From: Streptomyces sp. CB03234
Lineage (GTDB): Bacteria; Actinomycetota; Actinomycetes; Streptomycetales; Streptomycetaceae
Assembly (NCBI RefSeq): GCF_001905885.1
Contig: NZ_LIYH01000001.1
Span: 932,169-996,168 of the forward strand
DNA: 64,000 nt
Reading direction: 5' to 3'
Under the pieces are notes generated by a model. The model had not been told where the DNA came from, did not search any database, and saw only the letters and a list, made by a program, of their open reading frames with translations. A program made the translations under genes and the position numbers. This document shows positions 38,438 to 47,983 of the stretch, piece by piece (the first letter of the stretch is position 1; each line of letters opens with the position of its first letter).

Positions 38438-39391
38438 TCACACAGTGGCCTGGCTCCGCCGCTCCATCGCCTGCTGGAACAGCCGGCCGGCCCGGTACGA
38501 GGAGCGGACCAGCGGGCCCGACATCACACCGGAGAAACCGATCTCGTCGGCCTCCTCCTTCAGCTCCACGAACTCCTGCGGCTTCACCCACCGCTCCACC
38601 GGGTGGTGGCGCACCGAGGGGCGCAGGTACTGGGTGATCGTGATGAGCTCGCAGCCCGCGTCGTGCAGGTGCTGGAGCGCCTCGCTGACCTCCTCGCGGG
38701 TCTCGCCCATGCCGAGGATCAGGTTGGACTTGGTCACCAGACCGGCCTCGCGGGCCTTGGTGATGACCTCCAGGGAGCGCTCGTAACGGAAACCGGGGCG
38801 GATCCGCTTGAAGATCCGCGGGACGGTCTCGACGTTGTGCGCCAGCACCTCGGGGCGGGAGGAGAAGACCTCGGCCAGCTGCTCGGGCACCGCGTTGAAG
38901 TCGGGGATCAGCAGCTCGACCTTGGTGTGGCCGCCCTCGCGCTCGGCGGTCATCGCGTGGATCCGGCGCACGGTCTCCGCGTACAGCCAGGCGCCGCCGT
39001 CCTCCAGGTCGTCGCGCGCGACGCCGGTGATGGTGGCGTAGTTCAGGTCCATCGTGACGACCGACTCGCCCACGCGGCGCGGCTCGTCACGGTCCAGCGC
39101 CTGCGGCTTGCCCGTGTCGATCTGGCAGAAGTCGCAGCGCCGGGTGCACTGGTCACCGCCGATGAGGAAGGTCGCCTCGCGGTCCTCCCAGCACTCGAAG
39201 ATGTTGGGACAGCCCGCCTCCTGGCAGACCGTGTGCAGTCCCTCGCTCTTGACGAGCTTCTGGAGCTGGTTGTACTCGGGGCCCATCTTCGCCCGGGTCT
39301 TGATCCACTCGGGCTTGCGCTCGATGGGGGTCTGGCTGTTCCGGACCTCCAGGCGCAGCATCTTGCGTCCGTCGGGTGCGACTGCGGACAC
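38438..39391 (-). CDS. lipA: Lipoyl synthase
   Basis: The 317-residue radical-SAM enzyme inserts two sulfur atoms into protein-bound octanoyl groups. Both iron-sulfur clusters are visible: the auxiliary cluster in [12 protein letters not shown] and the radical-SAM cluster in [10 protein letters not shown]. The C-terminal RSSYRAG supplies the conserved Ser ligand of the auxiliary cluster. Start GTG 39391. It follows lipB on the same strand, and the enzyme complexes that need lipoate are encoded 10-16 kb further on. Confidence 0.97.
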   Translation of the reverse strand: MSAVAPDGRKMLRLEVRNSQTPIERKPEWIKTRAKMGPEYNQLQKLVKSEGLHTVCQEAGCPNIFECWEDREATFLIGGDQCTRRCDFCQIDTGKPQALDRDEPRRVGESVVTMDLNYATITGVARDDLEDGGAWLYAETVRRIHAMTAEREGGHTKVELLIPDFNAVPEQLAEVFSSRPEVLAHNVETVPRIFKRIRPGFRYERSLEVITKAREAGLVTKSNLILGMGETREEVSEALQHLHDAGCELITITQYLRPSVRHHPVERWVKPQEFVELKEEADEIGFSGVMSGPLVRSSYRAGRLFQQAMERRSQATV

Positions 39392-39508
39392 GGCTGGCTC
39401 CTACGGCTTCGATTCCTCGGCGAACACCAGGGTACGCCCGATAAAAGTGTGGCCTTCTCGGCGGCTGTCGTTACGCCCTGGCCAACCTCTGGCCAGACGT
39501 ACACATTC

Positions 39509-40339
39509 CTAGGCCGACGCGACCGCCTCGGCCGGGGCGGCGGGGTCCGGTTCGCGCACGACCTCGCGGGGCTTGAGCTCCGCGTTCTCCAGTACGTCGC
39601 GCAGGTGCCGCTCCACCACCGGCAGCACCTCGGCGATGGTCACCTCCCGGCCCGCCTCCTCCGACAGCGACGCCACGCCCGCGTCCCGGATGCCGCACGG
39701 CACGATCCGGTCGAACCAGGTGTTGTCCGGGTTCACGTTCAGCGCGAAGCCGTGCATGGTGACGCCCTTGGCCACCCGGATGCCGATCGCCGCCAGCTTG
39801 CGGTCCTCGCGGCGCTGACCGGCGTTGGACGGGGCGTACTCGGGGCCGTTCAGGCGCGCGTCGAACTCCTCGTCGTGCAGGCGCGGGTCGAAGTCCAGCG
39901 ACAGTCCGCCCAGCGACGGGCGCTGCTCCACCGGGTCGCCCAGCACCCACACCCCGCTGCGGCCCTCGACCCGCGTGGTCTCCACGCCGAACTCCGCCGC
40001 CGTACGGATCAGCGCCTCCTCCAGGCGGCGTACGTGCGCCACCACGTCCACCGGGCGCGGAAGCTTCATGATCGGGTAGCCGACGAGCTGGCCGGGACCG
40101 TGCCAGGTGATCTTGCCGCCGCGGTCCACGTCGATGACCGGCGTACCGTCCAGGGGCCGCTCGCTGTCCGCCGTGCGCCGACCGGCCGTGTACACGGGCG
40201 GGTGCTCCAGCAGCAGGCAGGTGTCGGGGACCTCGTCCGCGAACCGGGCGGCGTGGACCTCGCGCTGCATGTCCCACGCCCGCTGGTACTCCACCGCGTC
40301 CGCGCCGAAGCCCGCATGGACGAATCGCAGCTCACTCAC
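39509..40339 (-). CDS. lipB: Octanoyl-[acyl-carrier-protein]:protein octanoyltransferase
   Basis: The 276-residue enzyme moves octanoyl groups from acyl carrier protein to lipoyl domains. Signature motifs: [32 protein letters not shown] (conserved HGPGQ), [13 protein letters not shown] and the acyl-thioester Cys in [11 protein letters not shown]. Start GTG 40339 with GGAGG upstream. The C-terminal Ala/Pro tail is a little longer than usual. The lipA gene follows after 117 bases, the usual pairing. Confidence 0.96.
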   Translation of the reverse strand: MSELRFVHAGFGADAVEYQRAWDMQREVHAARFADEVPDTCLLLEHPPVYTAGRRTADSERPLDGTPVIDVDRGGKITWHGPGQLVGYPIMKLPRPVDVVAHVRRLEEALIRTAAEFGVETTRVEGRSGVWVLGDPVEQRPSLGGLSLDFDPRLHDEEFDARLNGPEYAPSNAGQRREDRKLAAIGIRVAKGVTMHGFALNVNPDNTWFDRIVPCGIRDAGVASLSEEAGREVTIAEVLPVVERHLRDVLENAELKPREVVREPDPAAPAEAVASA

Positions 40340-40585
40340 GGCAACGCCTCCCTAGAACCTGTTCGCGCCCCACGCCACTGTACGGCGGCGCCGGGGATCC
40401 CGGACGGGCAGGTGCGTCCCCCGGCGTACCCCGCCGACGGCCGTCAGCGGCGCCCCTAATCCTCACACGATCGGATGAATCTGGGGCGAAGGTGGCGGTC
40501 CGGGCGTCACGGGCGGTTAAATTCGCGCCGTTCCAAGGGGGTCTGCACCCCGGCCCAGAAGGCAAGGCAGGAGACCGCACAGCTG

Positions 40586-42040
40586 ATGACGGATCGCCCC
40601 CCGCAGCGCACCCCCAACCGCCAGCTCGCCGCCCTCATCGCCGAAGCCGGGTTCTCCAACGCCGGCCTGGCCAGACGCGTCGACCAACTGGGTCTCGAAC
40701 ACGGCCTCGACCTGCGGTACGACAAGACATCGGTGACCCGCTGGCTGCGCGGGCAGCAGCCGCGCGGCACGACGCCCGCGCTGATCGCCGAGGTCTTCAC
40801 CCGCCGCCTGGGGCGACGGCTGTCCGCCCAGGACCTGGGCCTGGACGCGTGCGCGCCGGTGTACGCCGGGCTCGAATTCGCGGCCACGCCCGAGGAGGCC
40901 GTCGACATCGTCAGCGGGCTGTGGCGCAAGGACTCCGGCAGCCATGCCGAGCTCCGCAAGATCGCCTTCACCCCGGCGGGGCTCGTCGTCCCCAGCCGCG
41001 ACTGGCTGATCGGCCGCGCCGACGAGCGCGTGAGCCGCGGCGAACCCGCCTCCTCGCCCCCGGAGGCCCGCGTCCCCGCCCAGGGCCGGGCCCCCGCCTC
41101 CGTACCGCGCCAGCGCTCCACCGACCGCGGGCCCGGCCAGCGCGTCACCGGCGGCGACATCGCCGCGCTCCGCTCGGTCGGCGAGCTGTTCCGCACCCTC
41201 GACCACGCCTACGGCGGCGGGCACGCCCGCCAGGCCCTCGTCCGGTACCTGGAGCACGAGGCCGAGCCGATGCTGCGCGGCGTGTACGGCGAGTCGGTCG
41301 GGCGCCGGCTGTTCGCCGCGGCCGCCGACCTGACCCGGCTGGCCGGCTGGACCTCGTACGACATCGCCGCCCACGGCCTCGCCCAGCGGTACTTCGTACA
41401 GGCGCTGCGGCTCTCGCAGGCCGCCGGTGACCGCGCCTACGGCTCCTACGTACTGATCACCATGAGCCGCCAGGCCGTCTACCTCGGCCACGGGCGCGAG
41501 GCCGTGCAACTGGCGCGCGTCGCCCAGCAGGGCGTCGGCGCGTCCGCGCCACCCGTCGTCCAGGCGATGCTGCACTCCGTCGAGGCGCGCGGGCACGCGG
41601 TCCTCGGCGAGGTGCGGGCGTGCACGTCCTCCCTCGTACGGGCCGAGCGGGCACTGGACGCCGCCCGGCCCGGCGACGACGTGCCCTACTGGGCCCGGTT
41701 CTTCGACGAGGCGCAGCTCGCCGACGACTTCGGCCACTGCCACCGCGACCTCCAGCAGTACCGGGCCGCCGCGCAGCACGCGGAACGCTCCCTCCAGCTG
41801 CGCGCGCCCGCCTTCGCCCGCAGCCGCCTCTTCTGCCGCATCGTGCTCGCCACCGCCCGCCTGGGCCTCGGAGAACTGGACCAGGCGTGCGCCCTGGGCG
41901 CGGAGGCCGCACAGCAGGCCTCCGAAATGCGCTCGGCGCGCGCGGTGGACTACGTCCGGGACTTCGAGCGTCGACTGGAGCCCTACCGGGACGCGAGTGC
42001 GGTACGGAACTATCGGGACCGGGTCGGCGCCATCGGCTAG
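40586..42040 (+). CDS. NsdA/NsdB-like regulatory protein with helical repeats
   Basis: A 484-residue protein of the streptomycete family that includes NsdA and NsdB, known as negative regulators of sporulation and antibiotic production. The N-terminal 90 residues (RQLAALIAEAGFSNAGLARR, then YDKTSVTRWLRGQQPRG) look like an xre-like DNA-binding domain. From about residue 210 the protein is made of TPR-like helices (LAQRYFVQALRLSQAAGDRA, AVQLARVAQQGVGASAPPV). ATG 40586 is chosen because the family start MTDRPP lies there. The stop overlaps the convergent oxidoreductase stop by four bases (a shared CTAG). Target genes unknown. Confidence 0.78.
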   Translation: MTDRPPQRTPNRQLAALIAEAGFSNAGLARRVDQLGLEHGLDLRYDKTSVTRWLRGQQPRGTTPALIAEVFTRRLGRRLSAQDLGLDACAPVYAGLEFAATPEEAVDIVSGLWRKDSGSHAELRKIAFTPAGLVVPSRDWLIGRADERVSRGEPASSPPEARVPAQGRAPASVPRQRSTDRGPGQRVTGGDIAALRSVGELFRTLDHAYGGGHARQALVRYLEHEAEPMLRGVYGESVGRRLFAAAADLTRLAGWTSYDIAAHGLAQRYFVQALRLSQAAGDRAYGSYVLITMSRQAVYLGHGREAVQLARVAQQGVGASAPPVVQAMLHSVEARGHAVLGEVRACTSSLVRAERALDAARPGDDVPYWARFFDEAQLADDFGHCHRDLQQYRAAAQHAERSLQLRAPAFARSRLFCRIVLATARLGLGELDQACALGAEAAQQASEMRSARAVDYVRDFERRLEPYRDASAVRNYRDRVGAIG

Positions 42041-43305
42041 GCGGCGGCTCGCAGCGGGGGCGCCTCGCACACGGTCGGAACACCGAGGTCACGGAGGACC
42101 GCGTCCGCGGCGCGGCGGCCCGACCGGTACGCGCCCTGCACGGTGCTCGTGTCGCGGTGGTCGCCGCACACGTACAGCCCGTCCAGCAGCCGTACCGGCC
42201 GCTGCGGGTCGTGCGGCGGCGGCATCGCCGGGACGGCCTCCGGGTCGTGGTGGACGGCCAGCAGCTCCCAGCCGTCGGTGCCCGTGCCGTACAGGGCGGC
42301 CAGCTGCGTCCTGACCCGCTGGTCGAGCCGGTCCGGCGGGGCGCCCAGGACCGTCGAGCTGATCAGTACGCGGCCGTGCGGAGCACGCGAGGGGTCGACC
42401 TCGCTCATCACGGCGGAGTGCGACACCGGGCCGGTGCGGTCGCCGTCCAGGACGAGCGCCGCGTCCGGCAGCGGGGTGGCGGGCGCGGTGTGGTGCAGGA
42501 CCGTGACGGGATGGAAGGGCGGTACGCGAAGCCCCGGAAGCAGCTCGGCGGCCGCGCGGGCACCGGTCGCCACGACCAGGGAACGGCAGCTCAGCCCGCC
42601 GTGCTCGGCGGTGACGACCTTGTTGATCGACGCGTCCTTGACGTGGACGCCGGTCTTCACCGTGCCGGGCGGCAGCGTCGCCGCCAGCCGTTCCGGGAGC
42701 GTGGCCGCGCCGCCCGCCGGCACGCACAGCCGGCCGCGCGCGTAGTCGCGCAGCGCGAGGTCGGCGCAGCGGCTGGACGTGGTCAGGTCCGGGTCGCACA
42801 GCAGCGCCGACAGCAGCGGGCGGACGAACCCGCTGACGGTACGCGCCGGCAGGCCGCGGCCCGCGAGCGCGTCCAGCGCCGGCCGCTCGGGGCGGGCCAG
42901 CAGCCGGGCGTCCCCGGTCGCGGCGAGCCGCGCCAGGGCCGCGCCGAGCCGGGCCTGGTCCAGCGGACGCGGCGCACTCGCCAGGGCGCGCGCCCTGGCC
43001 CACCGGGCGGCCCTGCCGACCTCACCGGTGCGGTGCAGCCTGCCGCCGCTGTGCACCAGGACACCCGGCTGGAAGAGCCGCAGATCGGCGCCGCCGAGGC
43101 CGGGGTACGAGGTGCTGAGCAACTGCCCGATCCGGTCGAGCCGGAACCCGTCGATGTGCTCGGTGGCCATGCGGCCGCCGATGTGAGGGGCGGCTTCCAG
43201 GACGCTGACGGTCACTCCCGCACTGGTCAGCTGATGAGCCGCGGCAAGTCCCGCGATTCCGGCTCCTACGATGACGACGTCCGCGTGGCGTGCGTGCTTG
43301 AGCAC
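42037..43305 (-). CDS. FAD-dependent amine oxidase-like oxidoreductase
   Basis: The 422-residue flavoprotein has an N-terminal dinucleotide fold, ADVVIVGAGIAGLAAAHQLT, the GG motif EAAPHIGGRMATE, and the C-terminal FAD-binding segment LYVCGDHRDTSTVQGAYRSG. This architecture is shared by phytoene desaturases, protoporphyrinogen oxidases and monoamine oxidases. Without neighbours from a pathway, the substrate is unknown. GTG 43305 has GGAGG upstream. It converges on the NsdA-like gene. Confidence 0.85.
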   Translation of the reverse strand: MLKHARHADVVIVGAGIAGLAAAHQLTSAGVTVSVLEAAPHIGGRMATEHIDGFRLDRIGQLLSTSYPGLGGADLRLFQPGVLVHSGGRLHRTGEVGRAARWARARALASAPRPLDQARLGAALARLAATGDARLLARPERPALDALAGRGLPARTVSGFVRPLLSALLCDPDLTTSSRCADLALRDYARGRLCVPAGGAATLPERLAATLPPGTVKTGVHVKDASINKVVTAEHGGLSCRSLVVATGARAAAELLPGLRVPPFHPVTVLHHTAPATPLPDAALVLDGDRTGPVSHSAVMSEVDPSRAPHGRVLISSTVLGAPPDRLDQRVRTQLAALYGTGTDGWELLAVHHDPEAVPAMPPPHDPQRPVRLLDGLYVCGDHRDTSTVQGAYRSGRRAADAVLRDLGVPTVCEAPPLRAAA

Positions 43306-43978
43306 GTGTCCTCCCCGGGGTGGCGGTTCGGTGCGTGGGGGTGCGTGGGGGGCTCATGCCCTTAACAGGGCGGTGGAATACCCGCGTTCGGGCTACGAGC
43401 GTATGAGCGAGTGGCGGGGCGGGTCAGACGCGCGTGCGGGGGGTCACCGAAGCACGGGGTCGCACGCCCCGCCGCGGGCGGCTCCCGAAACCGGTGGCTC
43501 CGCCCCCGGGCCCCTGACGGGGGCTGACGCCCCCACACCCCGGTACGCGGCTGCTTCGCGCCGCGCGGAGCCGGGGCAAGCCCCGAACCCCTGACGGGAC
43601 AGGCTCGGTTGCACGGGGGCTGAGGCCCCCACTCCCCCGGACGCGGCCACTTCGCGCCGGACGGGCCGCTGCGCAAGGCCGGCCGCGAGGCGCCCGGTGC
43701 CTTCCGGCCCGCCACGAAGGGGGACGCGCAGTGGGTCGTGTTCTGGGCGTAAAACGACTGAGCTTGCGAAGGAGAGCCCGGGGCACGATCCCCGGAGCGG
43801 CCCCAACGGCACGCGTGCGCGCACGGCTACCCCCAAAGGGCGCTCCCGGGGCGGGCCTAGGCACGCGCGCGCTCGCCGCCCCCGGGGCTCACCCCGCCGG
43901 GGCGGAGACCGGCTGCGGGGCTCACCCCGCCGGGGGGGGCGACCGCCCCGGGGCGGGGGCGAGGCACGGCCGGGGGGC
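43306..43978. other. Repeat-rich 670-base intergenic region without a supported gene
   Basis: No reading frame here has a plausible protein sequence. Two diverged copies of a block, each starting CCCCTGACGGG and reaching CGGCTGCTTCGCGCC or CGGCCACTTCGCGCC, lie near 43513-43560 and 43601-43660. Near 43880-43980 a unit of the type GGGGCTCACCCCGCCGGGG is repeated about three times. It must contain the promoter of the oxidoreductase gene at its left end. The rest looks like accumulated GC-rich palindromic repeats. Confidence 0.65.
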
Positions 43979-44884
43979 TCACCTCGCGGAGGCGATGGCC
44001 GTGTCGATCGTGGGGAAGGCGAAGCGGAAGCCGGAGTTCAGGAGGCGGGCCGGGAGGACGCGTTGGCTGCCCAGGACGTCGGAGGCGAAGTCGCCCAGCG
44101 CGATCCGCAGCGCCGGGGCCGGGACGTGCAGGAAGGCGGGGCGGCGCAGGACGCGGCCCATGGCGGCGGTGACCTCGCGGTTGGTGACCGGGTCGGGGGC
44201 GGTGAGGTTCACCGGGCCGGCCAGCGACTCGGTGTCGAGGATGTGGCGCAGGGCGGCCACCTCGTCGTGCAGGGAGATGAAGCTCCAGTACTGCTCGCCG
44301 TTGCCCAGGCGGCCGCCCAGCCCCGCGCGGAACAGCGGGAACAGCCGCCCCCACGCGCCGCCCTCGCGCGCCACGACCAGCCCGGTGCGGGCGTACGCGA
44401 CACGGATGCCCGCCTCCTCCGCGGCCGCCGCGGCCTCCTCCCACTCGACGCACACCGACGGCAGGAAACCGTCCCCGGCCGGAGCCGTCTCGTCCACCGC
44501 GCGCGACCCGGTGTCGCCGTAGTAGCCGAGCGCCGTCCCGCACAGCAGGACCTTCGGCGGGGTGTCCAGGGAGGCGACGGCCTCCGCGATCGCCGCCGTG
44601 CCGAGCACCCGGCTGTCCCGGATCTCCTTCTTGTACGCCTCGTTCCAGCGGCGCTCGCCGACGCCCGCGCCCGCGAGGTGGACGACGGCGTCGCAGCCGA
44701 CCAGCCCCGCCGCGTCCACGTACTGCCGCTTGGGGTCCCACTCGACCTCGTCACCGGACTGCGCGGGGCGCCGCACCAGCCGGACCACCTCGTGTCCGTC
44801 GGACCGCAGTGAGCGGACCAGGGCCGTACCGATGAGACCGGTCGAGCCGGTGACCGCGATCCGAGCGATACCAGAACGTTTCAT
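43979..44884 (-). CDS. TIGR01777 family epimerase/oxidoreductase
   Basis: The 301-residue SDR protein has the N-terminal Rossmann motif IAVTGSTGLIGTALVRSLRS, the family's DAVVHLAGAGVGERRWNEAYK and the C-terminal DUF1731-type segment LLNSGFRFAFP. It corresponds to E. coli YfcH and related cell-division-linked epimerases; the Streptomyces members are of unknown substrate. ATG 44884 is the start of the Rossmann strand; the frame is open further upstream but without supporting features. It diverges from the acetyltransferase gene 33 bases away. Confidence 0.88.
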   Translation of the reverse strand: MKRSGIARIAVTGSTGLIGTALVRSLRSDGHEVVRLVRRPAQSGDEVEWDPKRQYVDAAGLVGCDAVVHLAGAGVGERRWNEAYKKEIRDSRVLGTAAIAEAVASLDTPPKVLLCGTALGYYGDTGSRAVDETAPAGDGFLPSVCVEWEEAAAAAEEAGIRVAYARTGLVVAREGGAWGRLFPLFRAGLGGRLGNGEQYWSFISLHDEVAALRHILDTESLAGPVNLTAPDPVTNREVTAAMGRVLRRPAFLHVPAPALRIALGDFASDVLGSQRVLPARLLNSGFRFAFPTIDTAIASAR

Positions 44885-44917
44885 GGGCCTATCCTGCCCC
44901 GTGGCACAGTGTCGGTC

Positions 44918-45406
44918 ATGACCACCCCGCTCATACGTCCGGCACGCCCCGAGGACGGCCCCGCCCTGGCGGAGATCGACCGCGACACCTGGTCGCCGCT
45001 GCACGCCGTCGCGCCGAAGCCGCAGCCGCCGTACGACCCGTTCTTCGACTCCGACCACGGCCCGCAGGACTACTTGGTGGCGGAGGACGGCGGCCGGCCG
45101 GCCGGATACATACGGCTCGTGCCTCCCACGCGCCTCGCCTGCAACGCGCATGTGCGGCAGATCCAGGGCCTGGCCGTCGCCGACCGGGCGCGCGGCCGGG
45201 GCCTCGCGCGGGCCCTGCTGCGCGCGGCGTTCGACGAGGCCGCCCGCCAGGGCGCCACCCGCATCACCCTGCGCGTGCTGGGCCACAACAAGCCGGCCCG
45301 CACCCTCTACGCGTCGGAGGGGTTCGTCGTTGAGGGCGTACTGCCGGGGGAGTTCTACCTGGACGGGCGGTACGTCGACGACGTCTTCATGGGCCGCAGC
45401 CTCTGA
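44918..45406 (+). CDS. GNAT-family N-acetyltransferase
   Basis: The 162-residue protein carries the acetyl-CoA-binding core IQGLAVADRARGRGLARALL (R-G-x-G-L/A pattern) and the final strands LGHNKPARTLYASEGFVVEG, typical of RimI-like acetyltransferases. Its N-terminal part (DRDTWSPLHAVAPKPQPPYD) resembles enzymes acting on amines or peptides, but the acceptor is unknown. ATG 44918 is preferred to GTG 44909. The short gap and a TATCCT box suggest a nearly leaderless message. Confidence 0.85.
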   Translation: MTTPLIRPARPEDGPALAEIDRDTWSPLHAVAPKPQPPYDPFFDSDHGPQDYLVAEDGGRPAGYIRLVPPTRLACNAHVRQIQGLAVADRARGRGLARALLRAAFDEAARQGATRITLRVLGHNKPARTLYASEGFVVEGVLPGEFYLDGRYVDDVFMGRSL

Positions 45407-45416
45407 ACGAGCGGCG

Positions 45417-45935
45417 TCACACCCCGAAACGGTCCCAGAGCCGCGGAAAGCGCTCCTCCAGCGCCGCGTCGTCGTCGAAGTCGAACGGCGTGCCCTCCGG
45501 CTCCGGGGCCTGCGGCGGGATGCCGAGGTCCGGCGCGACGGTGCCGGTCAGCTGCTCGTACGCCTCGTCCGCCGCGTACCCCAGCTCCTCGCCGTCCCCG
45601 TCGATCTCCTCGTCGAAGTCCTCCAGCAGCTCGGCGAGCGAGTCCGGGTCGTGCACCGCCCCCTCGAACACCTCCCGCCCCTGCCCGATCAGCCAGCAGC
45701 GGAAGTAGTCGAACGCGTCGTCGCTCGCGCCGCCCAGCAGCACGGCGGCCGCGCCCCACAGGTCCCAGGTGTACGCGCGGTTGTAGCGGGCCTCGAAGTG
45801 CCGGGCGAAGTCCAGCACGGAGTCCGGATCGAGCTGCAGCAGCCGCTCGACGAGTAGCTCGGCGTGGTCCTCGGGGTCGCCCTCGGCGGCCTCGCGGGTC
45901 GTGTCGATGATCTCCCAGAACTCCGTCTCGTCCAT
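45417..45935 (-). CDS. DUF4240 domain protein
   Basis: The 172-residue acidic protein starts MDETEFWEIIDTTREAAEGD and contains the DUF4240 hallmarks FWEIID and AAAVLLGGASDDAFDYFRCW. Such proteins occur beside toxin or immunity-type genes in some bacteria and as lone genes in Streptomyces; their function is unknown. ATG 45935 is used because the domain begins exactly there, the extension to 45986 being without features. It converges on the acetyltransferase. Confidence 0.82.
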   Translation of the reverse strand: MDETEFWEIIDTTREAAEGDPEDHAELLVERLLQLDPDSVLDFARHFEARYNRAYTWDLWGAAAVLLGGASDDAFDYFRCWLIGQGREVFEGAVHDPDSLAELLEDFDEEIDGDGEELGYAADEAYEQLTGTVAPDLGIPPQAPEPEGTPFDFDDDAALEERFPRLWDRFGV

Positions 45936-46033
45936 CACGGGACAAGCATCCTGGGTCAGGGGTGACAGTGCACGCGGAGCGGCCAAAATGAAACCGGACA
46001 GAGGATGTCTTATATGACGGGCATGGTGGTCGT

Positions 46034-46969
46034 ATGACGAACGCCAAGACCCGCAGCATGCCCCTCGCCGGCACGACCGCCCTCGTCGCCGGCGCCACGC
46101 GCGGCGCCGGCCGCGCCATCGCCGTCCAGCTCGGCGCCGCCGGAGCCACCGTGTACGTCACCGGCCGCACCACCCGCACCCGCGTCAGCGAGGTCGGCCG
46201 GCCGGCCGAGACCATCGAGGAGACCGCCGAACTCGTCACCGCGGCGGGCGGCGAGGGCATCGCCGTCCCCACCGACCACCTCGTACCGGACCAGGTCCAC
46301 GCGCTGGTCGCCCGCATCGACGAGGAGCGCGGACGGCTCGACGTCCTCGTCAACAGCCTCTGGGGCGGCGACCACCTGCTGAAGTTCGGCGTCGCGATGT
46401 GGGACACGGACCTGGAGGCCGGACTGCGCATGCTGGACCTCGGGATCCGCAGCCACGCCATCACCAGCAGCTGCGCGCTGCCGCTGCTCGTGCGCCACCC
46501 GGGCGGCCTGGTCGTGGAGATGACCGACGGAACGGCCGAGTACAACACCACCCGCTTCCGCGAGAACTTCTACTACGACCTCGCCAAGACCAGCCCCATC
46601 CGCATGGCCTTCGCCCTCGCCGAGGACCTGAAGGGCGTGGGCGGCACGGCGGTCGCGGTCACCCCCGGGTTCCTGCGCTCGGAGGAGATGCTCGACGCCT
46701 TCGGCGTACGGGAGGACAACTGGCGCGACGGGACGAAGAAGGACCCGCACTTCGCGATCGCCGAATCCCCGGTCTACGTCGGCCGGGCGGTCGCCGCGCT
46801 CGCCGCCGATCCCGGCCGCCACCGCTGGAACGGCCAGTCCCTCTCCAGCGGGCAGCTCGCCAAGGAGTACGGCTTCACCGACACCGACGGCTCGCAGCCC
46901 GACGCCTGGGGCTACTTCCTCGACGTCGTCCACGGCGGGAAGAAGGCGACCGCCGACGACTACCGGTAG
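46034..46969 (+). CDS. Short-chain dehydrogenase/reductase
   Basis: The 311-residue SDR has the cofactor motif ALVAGATRGAGRAIAVQLGA (TGxxxGxG type) with VTGRTTRTR beyond beta-2, pointing to NADPH, an NSLW segment in place of NNAG, and the catalytic pair near ENFYYDLAKTSPIRM (YxxxK). The longer C-terminus (LSSGQLAKEYGFTDTDGSQP) is shared with a subgroup of actinobacterial SDRs of unknown substrate. The ATG has no ribosome-binding site and may be leaderless. The stop overlaps the convergent WYL regulator gene by ten bases. Confidence 0.88.
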   Translation: MTNAKTRSMPLAGTTALVAGATRGAGRAIAVQLGAAGATVYVTGRTTRTRVSEVGRPAETIEETAELVTAAGGEGIAVPTDHLVPDQVHALVARIDEERGRLDVLVNSLWGGDHLLKFGVAMWDTDLEAGLRMLDLGIRSHAITSSCALPLLVRHPGGLVVEMTDGTAEYNTTRFRENFYYDLAKTSPIRMAFALAEDLKGVGGTAVAVTPGFLRSEEMLDAFGVREDNWRDGTKKDPHFAIAESPVYVGRAVAALAADPGRHRWNGQSLSSGQLAKEYGFTDTDGSQPDAWGYFLDVVHGGKKATADDYR

Positions 46970-47925
46970 AGCCGGGCCATCCGGTCCGCCGCCTCCGCGA
47001 ACAGCGCCCGCAGCGGTTCCGGCTCCAGCACCTCCGCCTCGGGCCCGAGTGGGAGGAGCTGGCTGTAGGCGACCTCGTCCGACTCCACCGGCAGGGTCAC
47101 CGTCACCCGGCCCTCCGCGTCCGGCGGACCGGCCGCCCGAAGCGCCTCGCGGGCGGCTGACCGGTCCGTCACGTACGGCAGGCGGCGCGCGCCGGCCTCC
47201 GTCAGCCGGACCACCACCTCCGTACGCAGGAGGGAGCGGGCGAACTCGGCCGCCCGCTCCTCCCAGAACCCCGGCAGGTCGAACTCCTCGTCCCGTACGA
47301 ACCGCTCGTCGCCGAGCGCGACAGCCGTGAACCGGTCCACCCGGTAGACGCGGAACGACTCCCCGGCGCGGGCGCACAGGTACCAGACGCCCGCCTTGAG
47401 GACGAGGCCGTACGGGGCCAGCTCCCGTTCCACCTCCGCGTCTCCGCGGCGATAGCGCACCGACACCAGCCGGTCGTCCCACACCGCCTCCGCGATCGCC
47501 GGCAGCAGTTCCGGCGTCTCCGGCTCCTGGTACCAGCCCGGGGCGTCCAGGTGGAACCGCTGGGACGCCACCACCGGCGCGTCCCGCAGCGACGGCATCA
47601 GCGCGGCCGACACCTTCAGCCGGGCCGCCGACGCCGCGTCGTCCAGGCCCATCTCGCGCAGCGCGCCCGGCACCCCGGACAGGAACAGCGCCTCCGCCTC
47701 GCTGCGCGCGAGGCCCGTCAGCCGCGTCCGGTAGCCGCCGATGAGCCGGTAGCCGCCCGCCCGGCCCCGGTCCGCGTACACCGGCACCCCGGCCTCCGAC
47801 AGGGCCAGCGCGTCCCGCGTGATGGTCCGCTCCGACACCTCCAGCTCACGCGCCAGCTCGGCGGCCGTCATGGACGGCCGGGACTGGAGCAGGAGCACCA
47901 TCTTGATCAGCCGGGCAGCGCGCAT
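46960..47925 (-). CDS. YafY-type HTH regulator with WYL domain
   Basis: The 321-residue regulator has an HTH_11 domain at the N-terminus (LLLQSRPSMTAAELARELEV, then ERTITRDALALSEAGVPV), a WYL domain in the middle (VRYRRGDAEVERELAPYGLV, VWYLCARAGESFRVYRVDRF) and a WCX-type C-terminal part. WYL domains sense ligands, in some cases nucleic acids or nucleotides. ATG 47925 is preferred to GTG 47931. It ends against the SDR gene, which it may regulate, though the two are convergent rather than divergent. Confidence 0.88.
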   Translation of the reverse strand: MRAARLIKMVLLLQSRPSMTAAELARELEVSERTITRDALALSEAGVPVYADRGRAGGYRLIGGYRTRLTGLARSEAEALFLSGVPGALREMGLDDAASAARLKVSAALMPSLRDAPVVASQRFHLDAPGWYQEPETPELLPAIAEAVWDDRLVSVRYRRGDAEVERELAPYGLVLKAGVWYLCARAGESFRVYRVDRFTAVALGDERFVRDEEFDLPGFWEERAAEFARSLLRTEVVVRLTEAGARRLPYVTDRSAAREALRAAGPPDAEGRVTVTLPVESDEVAYSQLLPLGPEAEVLEPEPLRALFAEAADRMARLYR

Positions 47926-47939
47926 GTCCACATGATGCA

Positions 47940-47969
47940 GGAGGCCCCCCGCCCAAGCGGGGGGCCTCC
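47940..47969 (-). terminator. aceE terminator
   Basis: GGAGGCCCCCCGC (47940-47952) and GCGGGGGGCCTCC (47957-47969) form a perfect 13-base stem with a 4-base loop, 15 bases after the aceE stop codon and just before the WYL regulator's start. Confidence 0.88.
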
Positions 47970-47983
47970 CAACACCACCGGCC

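Noticed and set aside
43697..44812. Candidate gene on the + strand in the repeat-rich gap
   Set aside because: Composition is Gly/Arg-rich without motifs and it overlaps the TIGR01777 gene, which is well supported on the other strand.
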